Part shown: positions 1 through 8,823 of the stretch, in pieces
Layout of the letters: the number at the start of each line of letters is the position of its first letter
Numbering within the stretch: position 1 is the stretch's first letter
Origin: RGIG4079 sp045531405
GTDB lineage: Bacteria; Bacteroidota; Bacteroidia; Bacteroidales; Muribaculaceae
Direction: 5' to 3'
Assembly: GCA_045531405.1 (NCBI GenBank)
Contig: JAZSDX010000041.1
Location: 1 to 22,551 of the forward strand
Length of the DNA stretch: 22,551 nt
Position numbers and translations under genes: made by a program
Notes under the pieces: generated by a model
The model's database searches: none
Told to the model about the DNA's origin: nothing
What the model saw: only the letters and a program-made list of their open reading frames with translations

Positions 1-369
1 GGTGTGGAGTTTGATAGTTTGAGGCGTGAGCGAGTTTGGAGTCAACGGCACACCTGATGGATAATAGGCAGTGCTTTGCAACACATTGCCCTCTTCATCA
101 ATCACCGCCCGAGTACTACCAAGAAAGTCACGCACATAATATCGGTGCGTCAAAGCCCCAGTTGACGTGTTCAAATCGGTGTGCCCGGCATCGTGATACA
201 CACGCCAAGTATTACCACTAATCTCAAACGCACCGATATATTTACGAAGGTCGGTGTTATACCGTGTTTGCTGACGCACGATAGTATCTCCATTGGCGTT
301 GACCGTCGTTGTTACACGGATATATTTTTCAGCCGATGTGGATTGCGTTTTTCGCCCGTCGGGACGGTA
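1..369 (-). repeat. Duplicated RHS-core segment, orphan copy
   Basis: Bases 1-369 align without gaps to 1573-1941 (constant offset 1572). I count 20 mismatches by hand, about 95% identity. Bases 1-105 and 263-366 are identical; 16 of the differences lie between 106 and 175. Similarity stops abruptly after 369. The left limit of the duplication is outside the window. Confidence 0.95.
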
Positions 370-384
370 ATTAGATATAATCAT
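1..384 (-). CDS. Orphan RHS-core ORF, partial (runs off the left edge)
   Basis: Reading the minus strand from an ATG at 384, the frame stays open to base 1. After five new residues (MIISN) it matches residues 726-848 of the large Rhs protein encoded at 784-4116, from the YRPDGRKTQ motif to SLTPQTIKLHT. I count only two amino-acid changes in the roughly 120 shared residues (Tyr to Phe in the VRDYLGST motif, Ser to Asn before TWRVYH). It lacks a signal peptide and the N-terminal YD-repeat region, so it is probably not secreted alone. The ATG lies one base after the immunity gene's stop, which suggests translational coupling. By analogy with orphan rhs-CT modules it should continue outside the window into the rest of the core and a second toxin tip. 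That part is inference. Confidence 0.8.
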   Translation of the reverse strand, partial: MIISNYRPDGRKTQSTSAEKYIRVTTTVNANGDTIVRQQTRYNTDLRKYIGAFEISGNTWRVYHDAGHTDLNTSTGALTHRYYVRDFLGSTRAVIDEEGNVLQSTAYYPSGVPLTPNSLTPQTIKLHT

Positions 385-385
385 T

Positions 386-796
386 TTATTCTTTTTTTGA
401 ATTGATATAACTCCAATTGTTATCAATTTTAATATTTAGGGAATCTAATTTATTTGTAAACTCAAATTCAGTTAATCCCCCATATCTAATATTGTTTATT
501 TTGTCTATTATCCAATAATATTTAGCATCTAGTCCTTGTGAAAATTGAATACCTTCGATATTAAAAATAGGATCAATAATATATCCATTCGGAGTTTGTT
601 TTGCTATAATATATTGATTATTGTACCAACATTCTTTAATATAAGATGGGATATCATATTTTCCTACGACACATTCACTTTCAGATAAATATTTATATTC
701 ATATCCCAAATCTATATTGTTTTCTCCATTTTGGAAAAACTGACATATAAAAATAATGAAAAATAAAATGAAAAAAATTTTTATTATTTTATCCAT
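386..796 (-). CDS. Putative immunity protein for the Rhs toxin tip (DUF3997-like)
   Basis: This encodes 136 residues. The start ATG at 796 overlaps the last 13 bases of the Rhs toxin gene in another frame, so the two are probably translated together. Residues 1-20 are a very hydrophobic helix, a membrane anchor or uncleaved signal, which places the rest in the periplasm. The body contains a motif beginning YWIIDK and then YGGLTEFEF, which resembles the DUF3997 pattern (YWIIDK followed by YGPL and an EF motif) as I remember it; that family is a suspected immunity family. The DNA is very AT-rich: 13 G+C of 60 in bases 601-660. The position directly after the variable tip is the classic place for a cognate immunity gene. 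The function is inferred from context and the family call is from memory. Confidence 0.65.
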   Translation of the reverse strand: MDKIIKIFFILFFIIFICQFFQNGENNIDLGYEYKYLSESECVVGKYDIPSYIKECWYNNQYIIAKQTPNGYIIDPIFNIEGIQFSQGLDAKYYWIIDKINNIRYGGLTEFEFTNKLDSLNIKIDNNWSYINSKKE

Positions 797-3700
797 GGGT
801 ATTTTGGTCTTAATGTGGTTGAACCATATATATTAATATTAAAAGCAGTGCCATTTCCCGCCACAAAACTACCAATAAGGGTTTCAATGTTCCTACCCCA
901 ATTCGATATATTTGTCCAGCTTTTCATATCAAAATCATATTTATCTGAATAAGCTCGAATGGAATGATTTGGATATCTTTTTAAAGTAATATTTCCATAA
1001 ACAAGACCATCATTTATTGAATTACTATTTAATAATAAATTAAATGTCTTTACTTGACCTACATAATTTTCTCCTAATGAAACAATTCCAGAAAAATCAA
1101 TCTTATTAATATCTGCATATAATGGTGCTCCACTACCATTTTTATACCAATCATTTGCTTCATCTATAGTGATATATCCGTCCCAATCAGGTCGATTGGA
1201 TAATGATTTTATGCTTTCATTGTAGCGTTTAATGGCATCATTATTTAATAAACCGGCAACACCTAAATCAAATTTTTGAGCTTCTTCAACTGTTATTTTA
1301 TCGTAGAAGTTTTTCTCGTCCATAATAATAGGAGTTCCTTGTATTCCATTATCTGCTGTCCCGATTAGAACTCCTTTTCTATTATAGATTGGATTTCTTC
1401 CATCAGGATCCACAAACTTCAATGGATTATTTGCACAATGGTTGTAAGGCGATAGCCTGGGGTATTTTTCAGCAAGTGGGTCGATAGATTTGAAAGTTGG
1501 TATTAGGCAATCATAATAACGGGCTTGGTTGTCGTACCAGCCTGTGCCTTGGATGTCGAAGAAGTCTTTGCCGGTGTGGAGTTTGATAGTTTGAGGCGTG
1601 AGCGAGTTTGGAGTCAACGGCACACCTGATGGATAATAGGCAGTGCTTTGCAACACATTGCCCTCTTCATCAATCACAGCCCGGGTGCTGCCAAGATAAT
1701 CACGCACATAATACCGATGAGTCAATGCCCCTGTCGAGGTGTTAAGGTCGGTGTGCCCGGCATCGTGATACACACGCCAAGTAGAACCACTAATCTCAAA
1801 CGCACCGATATATTTACGAAGGTCGGTGTTATATCGTGTTTGCTGACGCACGATAGTATCTCCATTGGCGTTGACCGTCGTTGTTACACGGATATATTTT
1901 TCAGCCGATGTGGATTGCGTTTTTCGCCCGTCGGGACGATAGTCCCACGCCAAATAAGAGCCATCGGAGAAAGTTACTCGTTTGGGCAGATTCAAAAATG
2001 AATGATATGTAACTGACGAAATAGCACGAGTGTCATCGCGAATGATATTCCCATTGGCATCATAAGCCACAGCATCAGAGTAAGTCCCCGATGGGAAGCG
2101 AGGAACCAAGCCAGTTGATTCGTCTTCACTCGCATCATTAACCGAAATGATTTGGTTGCCGTCGTAAGAGATAGCAGCATCTTGCACATAATAGCCCTCG
2201 AAGGTGCGTTCAAGGCTTACGATATTTCCGTTTAAGTCATATTCAAACCATTCGCCAATGTCACTCCCAGCATGGTCTTCAATAGCAGAACGCAGTTGAT
2301 TGAGTTTGTCATACTCGTAAGAGAATGTCAATTCCGAATCAAAGAAATCACTTGATGTATTTACCACCGAAGATGTTGATGCACAAAGATTGCCATTTCG
2401 ATACACTTGTGATGAGTTAAACGGATTTTCTCCATAATACAACCGTTGTGAATACCATGGAGAAGTGATAGAAGATATATTGCCATGTAGATGATAGCCA
2501 TAGGTTATAGCATTGCTTCCACCGGAGGAAATAAATGACCCCATTCTTTGGCTGCTTAAACGACCAATTTCATCATATTGGTTTGATGTCATCTCTTTCC
2601 ACTCACCACCATCAATGCACATTTTTGTAAGGGTTATCCTGTCTCCACCATCGTAGCTATAATCCCATTCTACATTGTGGCTTGCCGTAACTGTTCCCTC
2701 CAACAATTGCGACGCCACAGATTTTGTTCCTAACAACAATCCTCTAAAAGAATATTTCTTGAAAGTAGTGGCACTTGAAGAGTTGGCATAGTAGTCGCGT
2801 TCGCAACGCATCACTTCACGCCCCCGGTCATCATAATATATAGCCTCTACGATACAGTTGCCACTGTTGTCATAAACTGCAGTTCCGGTCAACAACCCTT
2901 GAGCAGAAAGAGATGTGTTGACAGTGTAATTTGCATCAGAAGGTATTGGATAATTGCCCCAATGAGAGTAATTATCATAGAAATATGCTCTTTGAGCAGT
3001 AAAGCCAGATGGACCACAATTGGTAGAGTACATCAAAGCAATTTCATTTATATTACCGGTTGTTTGTGGAGTTGCAATAATTGTAGAATCGTCCCAAGTA
3101 GCTTGCAAAGATTCGCGAGTAGCACCCGGGATTGAAGCAATTCCCTCTACAGCAATACGTTTTTGAGGGTCATATTTTATAACCGACCACTTCGAAGATG
3201 CTCGTTGTACACCATCTTGAGAGAAAATGGGTCGATTTAACTTGTCATAAACAAAGTAAACAGGTTCAGCTCCCGGCAATCGTTTCAACGTAACCCTATG
3301 CCTTGCATCATATTCATAATAGAAACATAGCGATTTCAAAATTTCGGCATCACAACTTCCATTCAATGGAAACAAAGCCGCAGCTTTAGGCGAAATCATA
3401 TATCTCAAATCGCCATAAATGTCATATACGAAATATGTGTCGGCATATTGATTATTGTCGGCAATGGCACGACGCAGAATCGTCCTACCCTCTCGGTCAT
3501 GAACCTCAATAACCGTTTTACAATCTTCATCATCGGTTGACATTGCAAATACTGCAGCTTTAGGGAAATACCCATTTGCAATCAACGAACCATCATCGTC
3601 ACACGAGAACCACCGACAATCTGAGATAGAGTGATGACTGATATAAGAACTAATGAGTTTTTTATGATACCCCGGTTTATAAATTTTCAGTACACCTTCT

Positions 3701-4116
3701 TTATAATTTTGATAAGAAGTCACAGTAAACGGCTCCTTGTTATTGTAGAAAGAAGAAGCCTTTTGGCAATAGTCTGATGCCGATACAAAAGCCCCATTGA
3801 AACTACCCTCAATCGGGAGCCATTCTTTTGCGACTTTATTCAGGTAATTATATTCGGTTTTGGTAACGATATCGTAATAATCCCCCCCTTGTCCCACCAA
3901 TACTGTTTGAACAGGTCGCCCTAATCCATCAAGATATTGAATTGAAGAACGGGAATCTTCCGAAATATAATCCATGGGATTAGAAGTTGAGGCAATCCCT
4001 GCTTCAATCGTGCGAATGTAGTTTTGCGTCGCAGTTTGAGCTGATGCAAATTGAGTTAAGATTGGAATAGCACCAATCAATACCAATAAAATAATATGTC
4101 GAATATGTTTATTCAT
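784..4116 (-). CDS. Secreted Rhs polymorphic toxin with DUF6443-like N-terminus, RHS core and variable C-terminal tip
   Basis: This encodes 1110 residues. A Sec signal peptide covers about residues 1-26 and ends FASAQ. Next comes a region typical of Bacteroidetes DUF6443 Rhs proteins (YIRTIEAG, then QYLDGLGRPVQTV). Residues of about 200-800 contain many YD-type repeats such as YEYDARHRVTLKRLPG and FEYDLNGNIVSLERT. The RHS-associated core runs through RYYVRDYLGSTRAVIDEEG and ARYYDCLIPTFKSIDPLAEKY to FVDPDGR near residue 906. The last 204 residues are a different, AT-rich tip with no toxin fold I recognise. Rhs shells normally enclose their C-terminal toxin and release it by self-cleavage after the core. 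No PAAR, VgrG or T6SS signal is present; the signal peptide implies Sec export. The gene is fourth in a minus-strand operon, 39 bases after the 399-residue partner. Confidence 0.9.
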   Translation of the reverse strand: MNKHIRHIILLVLIGAIPILTQFASAQTATQNYIRTIEAGIASTSNPMDYISEDSRSSIQYLDGLGRPVQTVLVGQGGDYYDIVTKTEYNYLNKVAKEWLPIEGSFNGAFVSASDYCQKASSFYNNKEPFTVTSYQNYKEGVLKIYKPGYHKKLISSYISHHSISDCRWFSCDDDGSLIANGYFPKAAVFAMSTDDEDCKTVIEVHDREGRTILRRAIADNNQYADTYFVYDIYGDLRYMISPKAAALFPLNGSCDAEILKSLCFYYEYDARHRVTLKRLPGAEPVYFVYDKLNRPIFSQDGVQRASSKWSVIKYDPQKRIAVEGIASIPGATRESLQATWDDSTIIATPQTTGNINEIALMYSTNCGPSGFTAQRAYFYDNYSHWGNYPIPSDANYTVNTSLSAQGLLTGTAVYDNSGNCIVEAIYYDDRGREVMRCERDYYANSSSATTFKKYSFRGLLLGTKSVASQLLEGTVTASHNVEWDYSYDGGDRITLTKMCIDGGEWKEMTSNQYDEIGRLSSQRMGSFISSGGSNAITYGYHLHGNISSITSPWYSQRLYYGENPFNSSQVYRNGNLCASTSSVVNTSSDFFDSELTFSYEYDKLNQLRSAIEDHAGSDIGEWFEYDLNGNIVSLERTFEGYYVQDAAISYDGNQIISVNDASEDESTGLVPRFPSGTYSDAVAYDANGNIIRDDTRAISSVTYHSFLNLPKRVTFSDGSYLAWDYRPDGRKTQSTSAEKYIRVTTTVNANGDTIVRQQTRYNTDLRKYIGAFEISGSTWRVYHDAGHTDLNTSTGALTHRYYVRDYLGSTRAVIDEEGNVLQSTAYYPSGVPLTPNSLTPQTIKLHTGKDFFDIQGTGWYDNQARYYDCLIPTFKSIDPLAEKYPRLSPYNHCANNPLKFVDPDGRNPIYNRKGVLIGTADNGIQGTPIIMDEKNFYDKITVEEAQKFDLGVAGLLNNDAIKRYNESIKSLSNRPDWDGYITIDEANDWYKNGSGAPLYADINKIDFSGIVSLGENYVGQVKTFNLLLNSNSINDGLVYGNITLKRYPNHSIRAYSDKYDFDMKSWTNISNWGRNIETLIGSFVAGNGTAFNINIYGSTTLRPKYPWIK
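787..1398 (-). other. Variable C-terminal toxin tip of the Rhs protein (residues about 907-1110)
   Basis: The tip starts after the core-ending motif FVDPDGR. Base composition changes here: the core segment has 27 G+C of 60 at 1801-1860, while tip and immunity DNA is much poorer. Visible motifs are DWDGYITIDEANDWYKNG, GLVYGNITLKRY, YDFDMKSW and RNIETLIGSFVAGNGTAFNI. I vaguely recall similar C-termini in other Bacteroidetes Rhs proteins but no activity. I see no HNH, EndoU, ADP-ribosyltransferase or deaminase motif, so the biochemical action is unknown. Confidence 0.65.
1573..1941 (-). repeat. Duplicated RHS-core segment, copy inside the full-length Rhs gene
   Basis: This is the partner of the repeat at 1-369. 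It encodes residues 726-848 of the full-length Rhs protein, including VRDYLGSTRAVIDEEG. It gives about 370 bases of homology on which recombination with the orphan copy could act. Confidence 0.95.
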
Positions 4117-4155
4117 GGGAATTGTAAAATTAGATGATAAAAATGTTAAATCAAA

Positions 4156-5355
4156 CTATTTCTTGATAAATTTGAAAGAGTATTGAGAATTTTGAAGAAA
4201 AACTGTAACAAGATACTCTCCTGCCACAAGGTCGTGAGTGGGATATGAGATTTTACCTTGCGAATCAAGCACTACTTCTTTTGTCTGCCACATTAACGCA
4301 CCTGCCGAGTTGTGCAGAGTTACAGCAACAATGCAATCGGGCGAGGTAGAATAATTGATATTAATGTGATTGGAGTTTTCTAAATGACTTATATCGCAAG
4401 ATTCATCGTCAGAAAGCGATGATGTAATATTTTCATCGTTATTTAGTGAAAACAAGTCATTTGAAAAAGAATTTCGCGATTTAGTATTGGCAATATCTCC
4501 AAAATTGTTTCGGAATGCATTTGTAGCATCTTCGAGTCTTAACTCTTCATTTAATGGGTCGGAAGCTAAATCATGAGTTTGCGAATATTTGCTATAATAT
4601 AGAGCCACAAATGAGGAATCTATGGCTGTGTTATAATATAGCACTTTATGCCGACGAGTTTCCAAAATTGGATAACGATAACCACGAGCATATAGACAGT
4701 GACGTTCAATATAGTGTGTTATACTGTCATTTTCAAGATGCCATATAATGGAGTCGGGAAGAATTACCGTAGAGTCGCCAAATTTATAACTGATAGAAAA
4801 ATCAGTATCAATTAAAGTTGAGCCATGGCGAATATATTTAGTATGTAAAAGATTTGAAATCGTATCAGCCTCAGGAGTTATTAATGTGTAATTGTTGTTG
4901 TCGGCTGAAAGAGTATATGAGCCGGATACTCGAGCATAATCACGCATAGCCCTTGTTCCCTCGGCAAAAAACAAACCGGTTATGTTTTCGCCTTTATTCA
5001 GAGGATATTTTGCAGAGACTTCGGGTATTACATAATTAAGAATCAATCCCGGTTTGCGATGAGAAATCAGCATTATGGAATCGCCCGAAAAGGAAAAGAT
5101 TTCGGCTTCACGATTTTGTGTACAAATAAGTAATGTATCCTTAAAATCATTGTATGTGATTTTATAATCTCTCACAGGTTTGGTCGATGATAAATCAATT
5201 ATTAATGAATCATCAAGATTTATCATGGTTGGAATTTGACATAAACTGATTTTATCTCCTTGTCGAGGTTTATTTAGCTCTTTAGTGAGAGCAGTGTTTG
5301 CAATAGATGATATACTAATTGTAAACGATATAAATATAAAAACAATCTTTTTCAT
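4156..5355 (-). CDS. Secreted protein with a C-terminal sorting-domain-like or DUF3244-like tail
   Basis: This encodes 399 residues. The N-terminus (MKKIVFIFISFTISISSIAN) is a signal peptide. The middle, about 30-270, is rich in beta-strand patterns and matches nothing I know. Residues of about 270-330 are a Ser/Asn/Asp-rich linker. The last 60 or so form a small beta-sandwich tail, with LHNSAGALMWQT, then LVAGEYLVTVFLQN and a terminal KFIKK. That end resembles type IX secretion type A sorting domains and also the DUF3244-like protein encoded at 8902-9279. The ATG is two bases after the stop of the upstream Rhs gene and the stop is 39 bases before the next, so all three are probably made together. 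It may be a structural or surface-anchoring partner of the Rhs proteins. That role is inference. Confidence 0.7.
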   Translation of the reverse strand: MKKIVFIFISFTISISSIANTALTKELNKPRQGDKISLCQIPTMINLDDSLIIDLSSTKPVRDYKITYNDFKDTLLICTQNREAEIFSFSGDSIMLISHRKPGLILNYVIPEVSAKYPLNKGENITGLFFAEGTRAMRDYARVSGSYTLSADNNNYTLITPEADTISNLLHTKYIRHGSTLIDTDFSISYKFGDSTVILPDSIIWHLENDSITHYIERHCLYARGYRYPILETRRHKVLYYNTAIDSSFVALYYSKYSQTHDLASDPLNEELRLEDATNAFRNNFGDIANTKSRNSFSNDLFSLNNDENITSSLSDDESCDISHLENSNHININYSTSPDCIVAVTLHNSAGALMWQTKEVVLDSQGKISYPTHDLVAGEYLVTVFLQNSQYSFKFIKK

Positions 5356-5357
5356 GA

Positions 5358-8300
5358 TTATTGGTTTTTATAGTGATAATCATATTTGCGAATGAAATAA
5401 CCATTATAGTCTTTTACCGAAGATAAACGACCTTGATTATCAAAAGAGAAATGAGTGGTAATGCCACGAGAATCGGTAGCTGACGATACCCCAATAAGCC
5501 AATGGTAGGTCATGGTTGTAATATCATAATCAGGCAATGTGTTACGTAATGAGGTGAAGAAATTGGTTAAATCAGATTCGGTAGTACCGGTTGCCGAGTA
5601 AAATTGTTCGGGATTTTTACCTAAACTATTAACGGCAGACAATAACTCGGAGTAAGATAGATTCTTAACTTCGACAATAGGATAGCTTCCACGATAACCC
5701 CAAAGATAAGATGCCAATACTTCACCATTATAACTAATTTGGATTAAATTGCCGTGATTGTCATATTCATAGGAATATTCAGGTTGATTAATTAGAGACA
5801 AAAGACCACTATTTGCTTGTTTATTACCTAAATTATATTGATTTGCCAATTTACCTTTTATACCCAAGCCGTATGATTTGACGAGCAAATTGTTACTATT
5901 ATATTCCATCCTTTTGGCATCGACTATTTTGCCGTCGATAACAGTTACCTCTGTTTCCGGAATATTAAGATAAGTTCCACTAACATTGCAATAGGTATAA
6001 AATGTTTCTTTGGTCAATCCATCAGAAGTCGTTTTTATTTTTGAACGCAACAAATTATAATCTAAATTATAGGTAAATTTATCATAAAAGTACGTATAAC
6101 GAGTGGTATCACTAAAGTCATGTTCTCTATAAATTTCCTGTTTTATGGTTTTGTTATATGGAATAAGGTTATATTTTCCTATTGAATAATCATATCCATT
6201 AATATTCATGCCGGAAACAGGAGCAGTGTTAAAATCTGCGATTCTAAATAGGTCGGTAGTGAAAATGCTAAGATCCTCAATATCGGGTTCAAATATATTA
6301 TATTCATAGTCAATATTGATATATCCTAATGACCCTGCATAATTACAGAATTGTTTATTCATGAGATTTCCTCGATGATGAGCTTTGGAGGTCCACATTT
6401 GAGAACCGGTAGGTTGATAATCACGGAACTCGGTATTGTTAAAATCTCGATAATCGCGAGTCAAATTTGATGAAAAAGTATATTGAATATTGTTAGAGTT
6501 TGCATATGTGTCGTTTACTAATTCGATTTGATGTGAGCACCATTCATTTACTTTATGATATTCTACCCCAACATTCCCCACCGGAAGATTATAAAAGCCA
6601 TTTGATGAAATTTGATAAAACATAGAGCCTTCAAATCCGGGATTGACATCGTTTGTTGTAACATAATAATAATTGCTTGCATAATCGGGTCGTGTAGAAA
6701 TAACACCACTTGATAGGTTGGGGTCGGCGTAAGCATAATAATAACCTTTGACAATAGGTTCGCTATCATCATCGGCTTTTGATATTATTCGAGAGATTCT
6801 TAGTCCACCCCAAATGTCTTTATGAATCTTTGTGCTGGAATTACCTCCGGTAGTTATATACTTTTGTAGGAAAATTTTTCCACAAGGTGCGTCTCCATAC
6901 TTAAATTCTCTTTTTATTAATTCTTCGGAATCAAATCCATCGTATGCGTATATTGAAGTAGGATATTGTAGTTCTACACGATAATTTACGTTTGGATCTA
7001 AATACACATCGATTTTGCCGTTGTAAATGCCGGAAATAGTGCAATTGTCAATAAAAACAGTATGCTCGGCACAAGTTTGACCAGTGCTTCTATTTATAAA
7101 AGAAACACGAGGATAATGAACATTAATACAATCGTCATAATTGTGGCAAAGACCATAGTAATCAGTATTTAATAATATTTGTGGATTGAAATTAAAATAG
7201 TTAGATAAATCCACAGTTACATACTGATTGTTTCCACTAATACAATAATTATCAATAACTAATTTTTGTGTTTCTTCTAAAGCTATTAAAGTGTCAATTT
7301 GTAATATTGTATTTTCCGATTGTTCGGGTTCCTCAACTTGTAGATTATTGAAAAATCCATATTCATGTGATTCCCACTCAAATTCAGTTGAACCACCGGT
7401 TGGGTATTCAATCCTCTTTAGTGCTCCATAATAACAAACATTGGTATTTACGTCTCGATTACTCCCATATTTAGAAAAGTGGCTATAATTTGGAGCTATG
7501 CCTCGATTTGGAGCAGCATTATAATATCCACAAAAATCTTGGCTAAGAGAATTAAACGGAATCTCGTTGTTTGAATTTGTATAATATGAGAACTTATATT
7601 TGTCTATGTTATTTTCTGATATTTGTGTCAAGAAGGTCTTTTTTGATTCATTAGAATTATTATACATTGTATATGTGAAATAAAGAGATTTTATAGGAGT
7701 ATTGTTATCGTTATTTTGATATATCTCAATTTTAGTGATTTTTTCGGTTTTACTATCATTGTCATAAGTGAAGCGGACAATAGCACTGCTACTTTCTATT
7801 GCACTAAGGACTATTGGATTATAGACAATACTACCACATGATGCAACAAATCTAGGTAATTTGTGATTTAATGCAGAGTTGGATGATGCATAATATGTTT
7901 CAACAAGTGGACCTATTCTTGTCCGTTTAGACTTGCTTTTATAGTGAAAAATAATACTATCATTTTGTAAATTTTTTATTTTGGTTAAATGCCATGCCGA
8001 AGTATAGTACATTGAGTCTAAAACTTGACTTCCAGGGTCTCCATGATAGTATTCATATTTTGTTTTTTCAACATTCCCAAAATAATATTTAGTGCCATTG
8101 TTGTCTGTAACAACATATTGTTCAGGATAGTTGTTTAATACACTATTTGGTGAAACTGAAATCGGTTGAGGTGAACTAATTACAATATCTTTGTTGTCAT
8201 TATAAATAAAGGTTCCCGACAATCCCATACAACTAACTTTTAATATGTCGTTGGCCATATCTGCACGACCATAATAGTAATCCACCCCCCAAGTTTTATC

Positions 8301-8798
8301 TCCGGTGCGATGTGTCATAAAATAATTATAATCACTGGGGTCGAAATCGCCAACTGTCGATTTCGCAAATTCACGCAGAGTATTACTTTCTGTTGTTTTG
8401 TTAAACAACCCTTTTATATTATTTGACTTTGCACCGGCTTCATCGGGGTGACCATAAACAGTGCGTGAGATACAGCCTCCTGCATTAAGATACCAACTTA
8501 GACCTAAATTTCCCGGTTGATCGTCAACTTTTAGTCCACCACTTTGGTATTGAATAGTGATAGGGACACTTAATGTCCCCTCTGTCAAAGTATATATTGG
8601 GAAAGAAATATCTGGTTGCCCGGTAAATGGGGCAACGGGATAATCAATTTTCTTCATCATTGATGCGACTTCAGGAGCCGGAGGAATAATAGTCCAATCT
8701 CGTGGGGCATATGAGGAAACATCATTTGATTCTTGTGCAGATATATAAGTACTGCTCAATAGAATGATTGTTGATAATATTAGTTTAGTTAGTTTCAT
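5358..8798 (-). CDS. Secreted Rhs/YD-repeat protein without a toxin tip
   Basis: I place the start at the ATG at 8798, giving 1146 residues, because a clean signal peptide follows (MKLTKLILSTIILLSSTYIS, cut near SAQ). An in-frame start 32 codons further upstream would precede it with an unlikely non-signal sequence and would run through the hairpin at 8828-8856. The N-terminal part (FTGQPDISFPIYTLTEG, IQYQSGGLKVDDQPGNLGLS, NAGGCISRTV) is typical of large Bacteroidetes Rhs proteins and recalls the SpvB/TcB entry region. The C-terminal part (YEYDNHGNLIQ, YLWGYRGSYPIVEVKN, TDSRGITTHFSFDNQGRLS) ends in a plain YD repeat, with no RHS core and no variable tip. It is the first large gene of the Rhs operon. 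A TcB-like shell partner for the tip-bearing Rhs protein is my inference. Confidence 0.85.
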   Translation of the reverse strand: MKLTKLILSTIILLSSTYISAQESNDVSSYAPRDWTIIPPAPEVASMMKKIDYPVAPFTGQPDISFPIYTLTEGTLSVPITIQYQSGGLKVDDQPGNLGLSWYLNAGGCISRTVYGHPDEAGAKSNNIKGLFNKTTESNTLREFAKSTVGDFDPSDYNYFMTHRTGDKTWGVDYYYGRADMANDILKVSCMGLSGTFIYNDNKDIVISSPQPISVSPNSVLNNYPEQYVVTDNNGTKYYFGNVEKTKYEYYHGDPGSQVLDSMYYTSAWHLTKIKNLQNDSIIFHYKSKSKRTRIGPLVETYYASSNSALNHKLPRFVASCGSIVYNPIVLSAIESSSAIVRFTYDNDSKTEKITKIEIYQNNDNNTPIKSLYFTYTMYNNSNESKKTFLTQISENNIDKYKFSYYTNSNNEIPFNSLSQDFCGYYNAAPNRGIAPNYSHFSKYGSNRDVNTNVCYYGALKRIEYPTGGSTEFEWESHEYGFFNNLQVEEPEQSENTILQIDTLIALEETQKLVIDNYCISGNNQYVTVDLSNYFNFNPQILLNTDYYGLCHNYDDCINVHYPRVSFINRSTGQTCAEHTVFIDNCTISGIYNGKIDVYLDPNVNYRVELQYPTSIYAYDGFDSEELIKREFKYGDAPCGKIFLQKYITTGGNSSTKIHKDIWGGLRISRIISKADDDSEPIVKGYYYAYADPNLSSGVISTRPDYASNYYYVTTNDVNPGFEGSMFYQISSNGFYNLPVGNVGVEYHKVNEWCSHQIELVNDTYANSNNIQYTFSSNLTRDYRDFNNTEFRDYQPTGSQMWTSKAHHRGNLMNKQFCNYAGSLGYINIDYEYNIFEPDIEDLSIFTTDLFRIADFNTAPVSGMNINGYDYSIGKYNLIPYNKTIKQEIYREHDFSDTTRYTYFYDKFTYNLDYNLLRSKIKTTSDGLTKETFYTYCNVSGTYLNIPETEVTVIDGKIVDAKRMEYNSNNLLVKSYGLGIKGKLANQYNLGNKQANSGLLSLINQPEYSYEYDNHGNLIQISYNGEVLASYLWGYRGSYPIVEVKNLSYSELLSAVNSLGKNPEQFYSATGTTESDLTNFFTSLRNTLPDYDITTMTYHWLIGVSSATDSRGITTHFSFDNQGRLSSVKDYNGYFIRKYDYHYKNQ

Positions 8799-8823
8799 GG
8801 TTAAATTGGTTAATATGATTGGT

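Noticed and set aside
36..405. Plus-strand open frames at 36-221 and 181-405, similar to one at 1648-2001
   Set aside because: They mirror the RHS-core codons on the minus strand and look alike only because that segment is duplicated.
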